Source: Stappia sp. MMSF_3263 | GTDB taxonomy: Bacteria; Pseudomonadota; Alphaproteobacteria; Rhizobiales; Stappiaceae | Direction: 5' to 3' | NCBI RefSeq assembly: GCF_030733745.1 | Contig: NZ_JASHIK010000005.1 | Location: forward strand, 186,001-250,000 | Length of the DNA: 64,000 bases | In this document: piece by piece, positions 15,993 to 23,913 of the stretch | How the letters are laid out: each line of letters opens with the position of its first letter | How positions within the stretch are numbered: position 1 is the stretch's first letter | The notes under the pieces: model-generated | What the model saw: the letters and a program-made list of their open reading frames with translations, nothing else | Told to the model about the DNA's origin: nothing | Database searches by the model: none | Position numbers and translations under genes: made by a program

Positions 15993-16033
15993 TTCCCCGA
16001 TTGCCCTCGACAACTCGCTATCGCTGCCGATCC

Positions 16034-17071
16034 CTATCCCGAGATAGGTGGATTGAGTCGCGCAAAGCCTTCCTGTCGCCGGTATGGAAAATGCGGATAG
16101 GGTGTGGTGACGGCGCTGGCTTCATCAAGCTTGGCGATCTGTTCGCTCGTCAGATGCCAGCCGACCGCGCCGAGGTTCTGGCGAAGCTGGTGCTCGTTGC
16201 GCGCACCGATGATGACCGATGAAACGGTCGGGCGTTGCAACAGCCAGTTGAGGGCGATCTGCGGGACGGTCTTGCCGGTTTCCTCCGCGACGACATCGAG
16301 AGCATCGACAACACGATAGAGGTGCTCGTCGTCCACCGGCGGGCCGAAACCGGCAGTCTCGTGCAGGCGACTGCCTTCGGGTAGCGGTGTGCCGCGGCGA
16401 ATCTTGCCCGTCAGGCGCCCCCAGCCAAGCGGACTCCAGACCATGGCGCCGAGGCCCTGATCTTGCCCGAGCGGCATCAAGTCCCATTCGTAGTCGCGTC
16501 CGACCAGCGAGTAGTAGACCTGGTTGACCACATAGCGCGGCCACCCATGGCGGTCGGCGACGGCCAGCGATTTCATGATCTGCCAACCCGAGAAATTGGA
16601 CACGCCGACATAGCGCACTTTCCCCGTGCGGACGAGCATGTCCAGCGTAGAGAGGACTTCCTCGACCGGTGTGCCGGCATCGAAGGCGTGAAGTTGCAGA
16701 AGGTCGATATAGTCGGTCTGAAGGCGGCGCAGTGCATCCTCGACGACCCGGATCAACCGGTGACGCGAGGACCCGGCATCGTTTGGGCCGTCGCCCATCG
16801 GCAGGCTGGTCTTGGTCGAGATAAGCACCGCGCCGCGCCGGCCCTTGAGAGCCTCGCCAAGAACTTCTTCGGAAGCACCATCGGAATAGACATCGGCGGT
16901 ATCGAACAGGTTGACGCCGGCCTCCAGACAGACGTCGACGAGACGGCGTGCCTCGGTGGCGTCGGACGTGCCCCAATTGCTGAACAAGGGGCCGGTGCCG
17001 CCGAAGGTGCCGGCTCCGAAGCTGAGGGCCGGCACCTTGAGGCCGGATTTTCCGAGGGGACGGTAGTCCAT
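16034..17071 (-). CDS. Aldo/keto reductase
   Basis: A 345-residue NADPH-dependent aldo/keto reductase (TIM barrel). Catalytic residues are placed as in the family: FDTADVYSDG (Asp and Tyr, about residues 51-60), the Lys in STKT, and the His in LLQLHAFD. The C-terminal cofactor loop is VIIGARNEHQLRQNLGA. Such MDYRPLGKSGLKVPALSFG-type proteins belong to the YdhF/PdxI-like and general stress AKRs. It faces a LysR regulator across a 316-bp gap, a pairing that suggests control by it. The substrate is unknown. Confidence 0.92.
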   Translation of the reverse strand: MDYRPLGKSGLKVPALSFGAGTFGGTGPLFSNWGTSDATEARRLVDVCLEAGVNLFDTADVYSDGASEEVLGEALKGRRGAVLISTKTSLPMGDGPNDAGSSRHRLIRVVEDALRRLQTDYIDLLQLHAFDAGTPVEEVLSTLDMLVRTGKVRYVGVSNFSGWQIMKSLAVADRHGWPRYVVNQVYYSLVGRDYEWDLMPLGQDQGLGAMVWSPLGWGRLTGKIRRGTPLPEGSRLHETAGFGPPVDDEHLYRVVDALDVVAEETGKTVPQIALNWLLQRPTVSSVIIGARNEHQLRQNLGAVGWHLTSEQIAKLDEASAVTTPYPHFPYRRQEGFARLNPPISG

Positions 17072-17122
17072 GAGAATACTCCTTAGTGAAAGGGCAAGAA
17101 GGCTCGGTGAGAGGGCGCTTTT

Positions 17123-17233
17123 GTCGACATCGCTGACTTCTGTCAGGAGCGGCGCGATACAGGTGAAGACAGCGAAAACGCCTGCATGGCCGAGTATGGT
17201 GGTCCACAGGCCGAGCAATACCGGGCGGCGCGC
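17123..17233 (-). pseudogene. Relic of an MFS transporter gene
   Basis: In the gap between the reductase and LysR, the minus strand encodes about 37 codons reading LLGLWTTILGHAGVFAVF then T-x-I-A-P-L-L-T-E-V, a characteristic internal segment of drug/arabinose-efflux type major facilitator permeases. An in-frame stop lies just upstream and the following sequence runs into unrelated codons before the reductase start. The rest of the 380-400-residue transporter is gone. This is a decayed remnant, perhaps of an MFS-AKR-LysR unit. Confidence 0.45.
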
Positions 17234-17387
17234 AGGTCAACTCGCCAGTCCGTCGCTTCGTCTTCGCTCCGATCCTGCGGCACGATAAATCCCGACCGTC
17301 ATTCAGTTCTGTTTCGTGAGAGATAGACGCGCCGCGCTTGATGAAATAGCCTGCCTGACGGAAAATAACTTGTGAGATGAAGTCATT

Positions 17388-18293
17388 ATGGCGCGCATTG
17401 AAACCAACCGCTCCGGTGAGATGGATGTGTTCGTTCGCGTGGTCGAACAGGGCGGGTTTTCGCCGGCTGCCCGCGTTGCGGGCATGACGCCTTCGGCGGT
17501 CAGCAAGCTGATCGCACGATTGGAAGCGCGGCTTGGCACGAGACTGCTCAATCGCTCGACGCGCCAGCTTCAACTCACGCCTGAGGGCTGCGCATTCTAC
17601 GAGCGGGCAACACGCATCCTTGCCGATATGGAGGATGCTGAACGGGTGGCGGGCATTGGCGAGCAGGCGGTGGGCCGCGTTCGCATCAACACCAGCGCCT
17701 CATATTTCAACCATGTCCTGGCGCCGGTGCTGCCGGAGTTTCTGGCGTTGCATCCGGCCGTGACGCTCGACATCATTCAAACGGATGCGGTGGTCGATCT
17801 CCTTGCCGAGCGCACCGATGTCGCGGTCAGGGCGGGGCCGATGAAAAGCTCGAGCCTCGTTGCCCGGAAGCTCGGCGAAACGGCGCTGACCATCGTCGCC
17901 GCCCCTTCATACCTGGAACGCTACGGCGAACCGCGCAGCATTGCCGATCTGGAAGGGCACAACCGTCTTGGTTTTGGTTATGCACGTGCAGTCGACGGCT
18001 GGGCGTTGCGGGAAAATGGCGAGATCAAACTCGTGCCAGTCACCGGCCAGGTACAGGCGAGCGATGGTGAAGGTTTGCGCCAACTGGCGCTTTCGGGCGT
18101 TGGCCTTGCCCGCCTTGCCGAGTTCACCGTCCGCGCAGACATCGCCGCAGGAAAGCTCGCACCTGTTCTTTGCGACCTTGATGCCGGTGAAAAAGAGGCG
18201 TTTCACGTCGTCCATATCGGCCAGGGCGGGCCTCTGCCGTCGCGCGTCAGGGCGGTATTGGACTTCCTGGCGGAACACGGGAAGGTGTCATGA
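17388..18293 (+). CDS. LysR family transcriptional regulator
   Basis: A 301-residue LysR regulator: N-terminal winged helix-turn-helix (about residues 8-66, GGFSPAARVAGMTPSAVSKL) and a periplasmic-binding-like effector domain (about 92-295). It belongs to the group with the RLLNRSTRQLQLTPEG motif, often divergently paired with reductases or transporters. It is divergent from the aldo/keto reductase, which it probably controls. No clear T-N11-A box could be fixed by eye. Confidence 0.92.
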   Translation: MARIETNRSGEMDVFVRVVEQGGFSPAARVAGMTPSAVSKLIARLEARLGTRLLNRSTRQLQLTPEGCAFYERATRILADMEDAERVAGIGEQAVGRVRINTSASYFNHVLAPVLPEFLALHPAVTLDIIQTDAVVDLLAERTDVAVRAGPMKSSSLVARKLGETALTIVAAPSYLERYGEPRSIADLEGHNRLGFGYARAVDGWALRENGEIKLVPVTGQVQASDGEGLRQLALSGVGLARLAEFTVRADIAAGKLAPVLCDLDAGEKEAFHVVHIGQGGPLPSRVRAVLDFLAEHGKVS

Positions 18294-18602
18294 CGCGCCA
18301 ATTCAGAGGGCTACGGCGCATGTGTCGTCCTCCGTTTCTTCGGCTGCCGGGCGGCTGCCCGCCAGGTGACGGGTTTCGAAATCTTCTTGCGGTGTTTCCC
18401 GATCCGGCCGCAGCCGGCCAACGCGAAGCGGGCGTTGACCTGCACGGAAGACGGAGCTAGCCGTTGGGGGTGTGAAACAGGTTAGGTTCGGGAAGGTTGG
18501 TCCGGCCCCCGCTTCGCGGATCCTTCCGCTGCGCGTGCAGCGGCCCAAGACTGTCGTCAAGGTGCCTGCATCGTGCGGGTGCTGACAGCTAAGGGTATGG
18601 AC
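18294..18602. other. 309-bp intergenic region
   Basis: No gene is supported. Short open frames on both strands are Arg/Pro/Gly-rich and lack ribosome sites. Small GC hairpins occur near 18346-18365. Confidence 0.5.
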
Positions 18603-19028
18603 ATGCAACCACGTATTTCCGTTTTCACGCTTGGCGTGGCCGATCTCGAAAAATCGCTCGTCTTCTATCGCGACGGTCTCGGCCTGCCGACAGAGGGCAT
18701 TGTCGGCCGGGAGTTCGAACATGGCGCGGTCGCCTTCTTCGACCTGTCGGGCGGGCTCAAGCTGGCGATCTGGGCGCGCAGCGACCTGGCATTCGACACC
18801 GGCCTTCCCGAGCAGCCTGTCAGTTCCACTGCCTTCACCATCGGACACAATGTTTCGCAGCGCGAAGACGTCGGCCGGATCATGGAGCAGGCCCGGCGGG
18901 CAGGCGCGGAGATCATCAAGGCGCCCCAGGACACGTTCTATGGCGGCCATGCCGGCTATTTCCGCGATCCCGACGGACATCTGTGGGAGATCGTCTGGAA
19001 CCCGCAGATGCTTCCCCCGCAGGACTGA
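18603..19028 (+). CDS. VOC (glyoxalase/dioxygenase-like) family protein
   Basis: A 141-residue VOC-superfamily protein made of two beta-alpha-beta-beta-beta units. Typical marks are ISVFTLGVADLEKSLVFYRDGLGLP at the start, the mid-chain metal site region GREFEHGAVAFFDL, and the closing YFRDPDGHLWEIVWNP. The reaction cannot be told from sequence; bleomycin-resistance-like and lactoylglutathione-lyase-like proteins share the fold. ATG 18603 has AGGG 9 nt upstream; ATG 18597 is two codons earlier. Confidence 0.85.
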   Translation: MQPRISVFTLGVADLEKSLVFYRDGLGLPTEGIVGREFEHGAVAFFDLSGGLKLAIWARSDLAFDTGLPEQPVSSTAFTIGHNVSQREDVGRIMEQARRAGAEIIKAPQDTFYGGHAGYFRDPDGHLWEIVWNPQMLPPQD

Positions 19029-19046
19029 TCCCGTGTTCTGAAATGC

Positions 19047-19073
19047 CACGGGCTCCCGTGAAGGGAGCCCGTG
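19047..19073. terminator. Bidirectional terminator hairpin
   Basis: A perfect 11-bp stem (19047-19057 with 19063-19073) with a 5-nt loop lies between the convergent VOC and SRPBCC genes, 19 bp and 9 bp from their stops. T-runs are weak on both sides. Confidence 0.65.
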
Positions 19074-19081
19074 TCTCGTCG

Positions 19082-19624
19082 TCAGGCGGCGAACCGTTCG
19101 TCGTATTCAACCCTCAGACGCCTCCAGCCGTCCCAGAACGGCTCCGGGTCCCGTGCGTTCATGCGTGCGAGCAGAACGTCGAGATGCATGTGCCAGCCGG
19201 CGCTCACACCCAGCAGCGCGGCGCGGCTTGCAAGGCGGCTGTGAACGATGGTCAGCAGTGTTTCGTTGCCACGGGGGGCGAGCTCGAAGGCGACCTCGCC
19301 GTCCGTGTCCCATGTGATGACGAGCCTGCGGGGCGGGTCCAGCTCGAGGATCCGGCTTTGCATGCGCTCTTCATCGCCATATCCATCCGGACGGTTTCCC
19401 GGGACGGAGGGACGCGAGGCAAGCTCGTCATTGCGCCAGACGAGCTCGAAGGACGTTCCGGCCTTCATCGTCATGTCGCCGGAGGCGAGCCACTGGCGAC
19501 GCAACTCGCTGTCGGTGAGGTAGTCCCAGACGCGCTCGACAGAGGCCGGCAGGACACGCCGGATCTCCAGCGTTGCCGGCTCGATGAGCGTGCCGTGGGC
19601 TTCAAGGTTTGCCAGTTCCGTCAT
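19082..19624 (-). CDS. SRPBCC (AHSA1-like) domain protein
   Basis: A 180-residue START-like/AHSA1 domain protein: beta-strand LEIRRVLPASVERVWDYLTD at residues 15-35, the W-x-A-x-G-D-M-T segment, and the WDTDGEVAFELAP to HSRL strands. Typical partner of ArsR regulators; the domain binds hydrophobic ligands but the ligand is unknown. It overlaps the ArsR gene by 23 bp (19602-19624), so it is translated in an operon with it. Confidence 0.88.
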   Translation of the reverse strand: MTELANLEAHGTLIEPATLEIRRVLPASVERVWDYLTDSELRRQWLASGDMTMKAGTSFELVWRNDELASRPSVPGNRPDGYGDEERMQSRILELDPPRRLVITWDTDGEVAFELAPRGNETLLTIVHSRLASRAALLGVSAGWHMHLDVLLARMNARDPEPFWDGWRRLRVEYDERFAA

Positions 19625-19988
19625 TTTCTTCTCCTTCGGGTTTCGTGGGGGGAGTGGAGGTTTTCTCCTGGCGCAGGAGCCCTTCGAGCACGTCCAGGCG
19701 TCCGGTCCAGAAGCGTTCATAGGCGCTGAGCCATTGGTGAGCGCTGGCCAGCGGGCCGGGCTCAAGCGAGCAGACATGCGTGCGCCAGCGGACCTCGCGG
19801 CGGATGAGACCGGCGTTTTCGAGGGCCTTGACGTGTTTCGACGCAGCAGCGAGCGAGATGGCAAACGGTTCCGCAAGCTGGCTTACGGTCCTCTCGCCAT
19901 CCGCGAGTTCGTGAAGCATCCGGCGGCGCGTGGCGTCGCCGAGTGCATGGAAGACAGCGTTGAGCTGGGGTGTGTTTAATTCAACCAT
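19602..19988 (-). CDS. ArsR family transcriptional regulator
   Basis: A 128-residue winged-helix regulator (about residues 8-90: FHALGDATRRRMLHELADGE, SLAAASKHVKALENAGLIRR). No metal-binding Cys pair is seen, which agrees with the SRPBCC-associated ArsR group (SdpR/YgaV-type layout) rather than arsenic sensors. It likely represses its own operon. The C-terminus is Lys/Glu/Pro-rich and extends over the start of the SRPBCC gene. Confidence 0.88.
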   Translation of the reverse strand: MVELNTPQLNAVFHALGDATRRRMLHELADGERTVSQLAEPFAISLAAASKHVKALENAGLIRREVRWRTHVCSLEPGPLASAHQWLSAYERFWTGRLDVLEGLLRQEKTSTPPTKPEGEENDGTGKP

Positions 19989-20279
19989 GAGGTTTATTGA
20001 TAACGGGATTTTTCAGTGAGTCAACCGTTTGGTTTAATGAATGCGATTTTTGTTGGCGTAGCTGCTGCGTGGCGGTCGTGGCAGGGCGATCCGGGCGCAG
20101 CGCGGGGGATGATGGGCGCGCACCTTCTGAATGTATTCTGAATTCATTCAATCACTGGATGAAGTTTTCGCATGGCCAGGTATCCCGCATGGCCGCGATC
20201 GAGCGGGCGTGAAGCGGGCTTCTTCTTTCTTTTTCAACGCAGTCCGGCGGGTTGGACTCACTTGATCCTTGCAAATTTC

Positions 20280-20466
20280 TGCCATGGCACTCTTCTCATT
20301 CGTATAAATCTTAGTAATATCTAAAATGTATTAAAGATCCAGATTTTAGATCCTAGATTCAATATTGCTAGATAAGTCGAAAATGGGAAATGTGGTCTAT
20401 TTATTTGTATTAACTATTTAAGTAGATCTTAGTTAAGTCATTGGAATTATTTCAAGGGTGCTTGGT
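20280..20466 (+). promoter_or_regulatory. AT-rich leader with inverted repeats before the LuxR-type gene
   Basis: The 478-bp gap 19989-20466 holds no gene. Its right part is extremely AT-rich against the GC-rich background. It contains a perfect 9-bp inverted repeat (20319-20327 with 20343-20351), repeated AGATCC motifs (20335-20340, 20348-20353) and a later AGATCTTAG (about 20426). This suits a bent promoter with regulator or H-NS/MucR-like binding. Confidence 0.5.
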
Positions 20467-20946
20467 ATGTCGGAGCCTGCGAAGTTCGATGTCGTGCTGG
20501 AATTGACGGACCTGTCGCAGAACAGCCTAGAGGTCAGAAGTTCCAGCCTCTTGGCGTTTCTTGAGGGTGTGAAAACCGCCTATGCGGACGGATGCCCGGA
20601 AGGAAAGATCCCGGACCCGGCAGCGGGGGACGACTACATCACGCTGAATTTCCATCTGGTCGTCGACCGGTCGGATGGCTGTGCCGGGGCGGGAGGGGAC
20701 GGCGAGGAGGAGAGAACGTTGCTGACCAGACGCCAGACAGAAATCGCCCACCTGCTGGAGCGCGGGCTGACCAACAAGGAAATCGCCAACAAGCTCAATA
20801 TCAGCCCGGCAACGGTCAAGAACCATGTTCACGCCATCCTCGGCAAGCTGGACCTTGACCGGCGCAGCAAGGTGGCCGCCCATCTGCGGTCGAGGTCCCA
20901 ACTCGTGGTCTCCGCCCAGGGTGCGCCCCAGAGCGCAGGTTCTTGA
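20467..20946 (+). CDS. LuxR-type helix-turn-helix regulator
   Basis: A 159-residue protein with a C-terminal LuxR/NarL helix-turn-helix (about residues 88-150: LTRRQTEIAHLLERGLTNKEIANKL, ISPATVKNHVHAILGKL). The N-terminal 85 residues are not a receiver (no phospho-acceptor pattern) and not an acyl-homoserine lactone domain; I do not recognise them. The output is therefore a small stand-alone regulator. ATG 20467 follows AAGGG by 8 nt; GTG 20458 is an alternative. The long AT-rich upstream region suggests complex control. Confidence 0.85.
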   Translation: MSEPAKFDVVLELTDLSQNSLEVRSSSLLAFLEGVKTAYADGCPEGKIPDPAAGDDYITLNFHLVVDRSDGCAGAGGDGEEERTLLTRRQTEIAHLLERGLTNKEIANKLNISPATVKNHVHAILGKLDLDRRSKVAAHLRSRSQLVVSAQGAPQSAGS

Positions 20947-21186
20947 GACCGGCGCAGCCCGGAGGCGCCTGACAGGGGGGGCTGGCCAAGCGCGCCGGGC
21001 GGGGGATGCCGGCCGCTGGTGCCTGGAGGCCCTGCACCCTTGTGCTCCGGCCGGTCGGCCTGCCAGCGCGGAAATTGGCCGCCCAATGCCCTGATGCTTG
21101 CATCAAATCACCGGATCGTCTCGACCTCGCAATACAACCTGTGGTAATTTTTTTGATCCTGCCAACCGAAGGAAGTTGTATTCACC

Positions 21187-21732
21187 ATGGCCGTTTCGAA
21201 CAAGCTGAACGGAACGCTGCGGGACTTTGTCGTGCAGCGCGAGATGTTTTTCGTGGGCACCGCCGCGCCGCAAGGGCGGGTCAATATTTCCCCGAAGGGA
21301 CTGGATACGCTGCGCATCATGAGCGACACGCGGATCGTGTGGCTCAATCTCTCGGGGAGCGGCAACGAAACGGCCGCGCACCTTCGCGAGGCGAACCGGA
21401 TGACGCTGATGTTCTGCGCATTCAGCGGCGAGGCCCGGATCCTGAGGGTCTACGGCCGGGCCAGGGTGCTGCATCCGCGTGACGAAGGGTTCGGCGCGCT
21501 TGCCGCACTGTTTGCCGAGATGGCGGGCACGCGCCAGATCTTCGACATGGAGATCGACATGGTGCAGACCTCCTGCGGCTCGGGCGTCCCTGTGATGACC
21601 TTCCAGGAGCAGCGGGGCGAGGAGGAACTCGTGCCCTTCTATGCCGAGATGGGCAAGGAGGGGGTCGAGGCCTATTGGCGGCGCAAGAACAGCCTCAGCA
21701 TCGACGGAAAGCCGACGGGAATCGATCCGTGA
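21187..21732 (+). CDS. Pyridoxamine 5'-phosphate oxidase-like flavin protein
   Basis: A 181-residue PPOX-family split-barrel protein: FFVGTAAPQGRVNISPKGLDTLR (about 22-44) and IVWLNLSGSGNETAAHL (about 50-66) form the flavin-phosphate site. It is of the short PPOX family found beside acetyltransferases, likely an FMN- or F420/haem-binding oxidoreductase of unknown substrate and not true PdxH. The stop overlaps the following GNAT start (GTGA), so they form one unit. Confidence 0.85.
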   Translation: MAVSNKLNGTLRDFVVQREMFFVGTAAPQGRVNISPKGLDTLRIMSDTRIVWLNLSGSGNETAAHLREANRMTLMFCAFSGEARILRVYGRARVLHPRDEGFGALAALFAEMAGTRQIFDMEIDMVQTSCGSGVPVMTFQEQRGEEELVPFYAEMGKEGVEAYWRRKNSLSIDGKPTGIDP

Positions 21733-22304
21733 GCGGTTCGGGCCTTCAGACGTTTCCCCTGACGGGGGAGCGGTTCGCCGATTTCGAACGGCTGATGGGG
21801 CCGAAGGGCGGATATGGCGGTTGCTGGTGCATGCTCTGGCGCCTGGGCAAGGGCGCCTATGACGAGTTGCGGGGCGAGGGAACCCGTACGGCGATGGAGG
21901 ATCTGGTGCGCACCGGGCCGCCGCCGGGCGTGCTTGCCTATGACGGCGAGACGCCTGTCGGCTGGGTGTCCGTCGCCCCGCGCGAGGTCTTCGTTCGCCT
22001 GCGCACATCGCGGGTGCTGAAGCCTGTCGACGCGCGGCCGGTCTGGTCGGTTTCCTGCCTCTACATCGCCCGCAGCCACCGCCGGAAGGGCGTCTCCGCT
22101 GCCCTGCTCGCGGGCGCGATCGAGCTTGGCCGGGAGCTTGGCGCCGAGTGCCTGGAGGGCTATCCGGTGGCGCCGGAAAAGTCGTCCTATCCCGTCTCCT
22201 ATGCATGGACCGGCTTTCGCGAGAACTTCCTGCGTGCGGGCTTCAAGGAGGTGGCAAGGGGCTCGCCAACCCGGCCGATCATGCGATACGACCTGGCCGA
22301 CTGA
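21729..22304 (+). CDS. GNAT family N-acetyltransferase
   Basis: A 191-residue acetyltransferase. The acetyl-CoA pocket is seen in SCLYIARSHRRKGVSAALLAGAIE (about residues 110-133; R-R-K-G-V/I). The start MSGSGLQTFPLTGERFADFERLMG and GGCWCMLWR are typical of a conserved GNAT group with Cys-rich N-terminus, often annotated YkgA-like. GTG 21729 overlaps the PPOX stop by 4 nt. It converges on the minus-strand operon ending at 22325. Confidence 0.85.
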   Translation: MSGSGLQTFPLTGERFADFERLMGPKGGYGGCWCMLWRLGKGAYDELRGEGTRTAMEDLVRTGPPPGVLAYDGETPVGWVSVAPREVFVRLRTSRVLKPVDARPVWSVSCLYIARSHRRKGVSAALLAGAIELGRELGAECLEGYPVAPEKSSYPVSYAWTGFRENFLRAGFKEVARGSPTRPIMRYDLAD

Positions 22305-22324
22305 GGCGCCTTTCCCGGCCCTTT

Positions 22325-23161
22325 TCATCGCGGGCGCGGCGAGGGAAGATCCAGATGCGCGCTTATGGTGAGCGGATACTGCGCGCGTGCGCCCGCAAGG
22401 CTGTCCCGCGACAGGCTGACGACAACCAGCGGATCGTCGGGCGTGGTCAGCGCGAGCACCTCGCCGCCCGGCGCCACCGCAAAGCCGCTGCCGCCGAAGG
22501 CTGGGACCGTTCCCCCGCCGCCGCTCCTGTTTGAACTCAGCACATAGCAGCCGTTGACGATGGCGGTGGCCCTGGCGACCGCGATCCAGCGGTCGAGCCC
22601 GTCGGCCGTGCTGGCCCTGGGCACCAGCAGCACATCGGCGCCGGCGCGCACGAGCGAGCGGCCGACCTCCGGCACCATCAGCTCCGAGCAGATCGCGAAG
22701 GCGAAGCGAAAGCCGGCGTGATCGAGCAGGCCGAACGTCTGGTGTCCCGGCCGGAACCAGGTGTTTTCGTGAAAGCCGGCTTCCTCCGGCAGGCACAGCT
22801 TGTGATGAAGCGCGTGGTAGCGGGTTCCGATCCTGGCGAATCCCTCGTTGATCAGTCCGTCCGGCGCCGGCAGCGCCGTCGAGCCGAACAGCGCCGGAAC
22901 CGCGATCGCATCCAGCGCGGCAACGCCGGCCGCGTGTGCCGCCGCAGCCTGCCCGGCTTCGTGCAGGCAGAACCGGGGGGCGGCAGCCGGCCATGCGCCG
23001 AATGGCAGCTCATTGAGCAGCAGGGCCTGCGGGCGGTGCGTGTCGACGAGGGAGACCAGGCGTTGCCAGGCCGCGTCGCCAGGCGTCAGGCCGTCCGGCA
23101 ATTCGCAGACGGCCATGGCAAGCGACGCATCGCCGTACGGCTGGCGGGGCAGGGGGCTCAT
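22325..23161 (-). CDS. Nitrilase-superfamily amidohydrolase, last gene of biosynthetic operon
   Basis: A 278-residue carbon-nitrogen hydrolase. The Glu-Lys-Cys triad is in place: E51 in LLNELPFG, K120 in HHKLCLPEE, C157 in FAICSELM. Nitrilase-superfamily members cleave amides, N-carbamoyl groups or nitriles. The Cys motif CSELMVPE departs from the usual C-D-x-R-F-P-E, so the branch is unclear. Given the carbamoyltransferase homologue in the same operon, removal of a carbamoyl or amide group is possible, but that is inference. The start overlaps the stop of the YcgG-family gene (ATGA). Confidence 0.85.
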   Translation of the reverse strand: MSPLPRQPYGDASLAMAVCELPDGLTPGDAAWQRLVSLVDTHRPQALLLNELPFGAWPAAAPRFCLHEAGQAAAAHAAGVAALDAIAVPALFGSTALPAPDGLINEGFARIGTRYHALHHKLCLPEEAGFHENTWFRPGHQTFGLLDHAGFRFAFAICSELMVPEVGRSLVRAGADVLLVPRASTADGLDRWIAVARATAIVNGCYVLSSNRSGGGGTVPAFGGSGFAVAPGGEVLALTTPDDPLVVVSLSRDSLAGARAQYPLTISAHLDLPSPRPR

Positions 23162-23913
23162 TGCCCGCTCCCCGCGGGCTTGCGCATCCTCATGGGGCAG
23201 GTTCCGGAGGGCGCCGCGTTGGTTTCGGCAAGTCCGTATTGCCACCATTCGATCTCGCCGGCCTCGAAGCTGCCGAGCGCGGGGCTGTGGGGCAGTCCGT
23301 CATAGGCGTGGATGCGCTTGCGCAACCGCTCGCGTACGGCGCGGCCGCGAGGATTGTCGCCGGCGACGATGTCGAACCGTTCGCGCGGGTTGACGATGAA
23401 GGCGAAGGCGCGCCCGAGATTGCGGCTGCGGCGGATGCGGTGCGCCGGATTGCTCATGTTGACGAAGAGCTGCATGCCGGCAAAGCACATCGTCCAGAAC
23501 GGACTGGAGGGCACCCGGGAGACCTCGTCGGGCCAGGCGGCGGGATCGAGGTCGTGCCAGGCCTGCAGCACTTTCCAGCCGATGTCGTGATAGGCCTCGA
23601 CCGTATCGGCCGCGACCGCCGCGGGATCGAACAGCACGACGAGCGGCTCGGCGGTCGCGACATCGCCATCCCACTCCCTGGAGCGCCGCACATAAGCGCC
23701 CAGATCGTCGGCGGCGCGGGCGAGTTCCTCAGGGGCGAGGCTGTCGACGAAGGCAAAGAGGATGCGGCCCCGGCGGCAGGCGTTCTGGGAAAAGAAACAG
23801 GGAAAGTTCGTCGGCATCCGCAGGCGCTCGAGAAAGCCGCGAGCCGCCGCTTGCTGCCACGGCGTCAGGTCGCCCGCGTCGGATTCGACCTTTGTCTGGG
23901 CGGTCAGCGTCAT
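23158..23913 (-). CDS. YqcI/YcgG family protein, probable haem-dependent oxygenase
   Basis: A 251-residue YqcI/YcgG-family protein. The N-terminal FPCFFSQNACRRG (about 42-54) and the central NMSNPAHRIRRSRNLG (about 155-170, with the conserved His) mark the family. As I recall the literature, characterised relatives in guanidine-containing natural product pathways hydroxylate arginine-type substrates and need haem or iron. A hydroxylation on N or C of an amine/guanidine intermediate is therefore the best guess here. Four-base overlaps join it to the genes on both sides. Confidence 0.8.
   Translation of the reverse strand: MTLTAQTKVESDAGDLTPWQQAAARGFLERLRMPTNFPCFFSQNACRRGRILFAFVDSLAPEELARAADDLGAYVRRSREWDGDVATAEPLVVLFDPAAVAADTVEAYHDIGWKVLQAWHDLDPAAWPDEVSRVPSSPFWTMCFAGMQLFVNMSNPAHRIRRSRNLGRAFAFIVNPRERFDIVAGDNPRGRAVRERLRKRIHAYDGLPHSPALGSFEAGEIEWWQYGLAETNAAPSGTCPMRMRKPAGSGQ

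Noticed and set aside
15636-16013. A 125-codon minus frame with a WDSNPRYR-type phrase
   Set aside because: It is the antisense of tRNA-Ser, a well-known false gene in databases.
18290-18460. A 56-codon frame overlapping the LysR stop by ATGA
   Set aside because: Composition is Arg/Pro/Gly-rich without a fold and no ribosome site is seen; considered chance.
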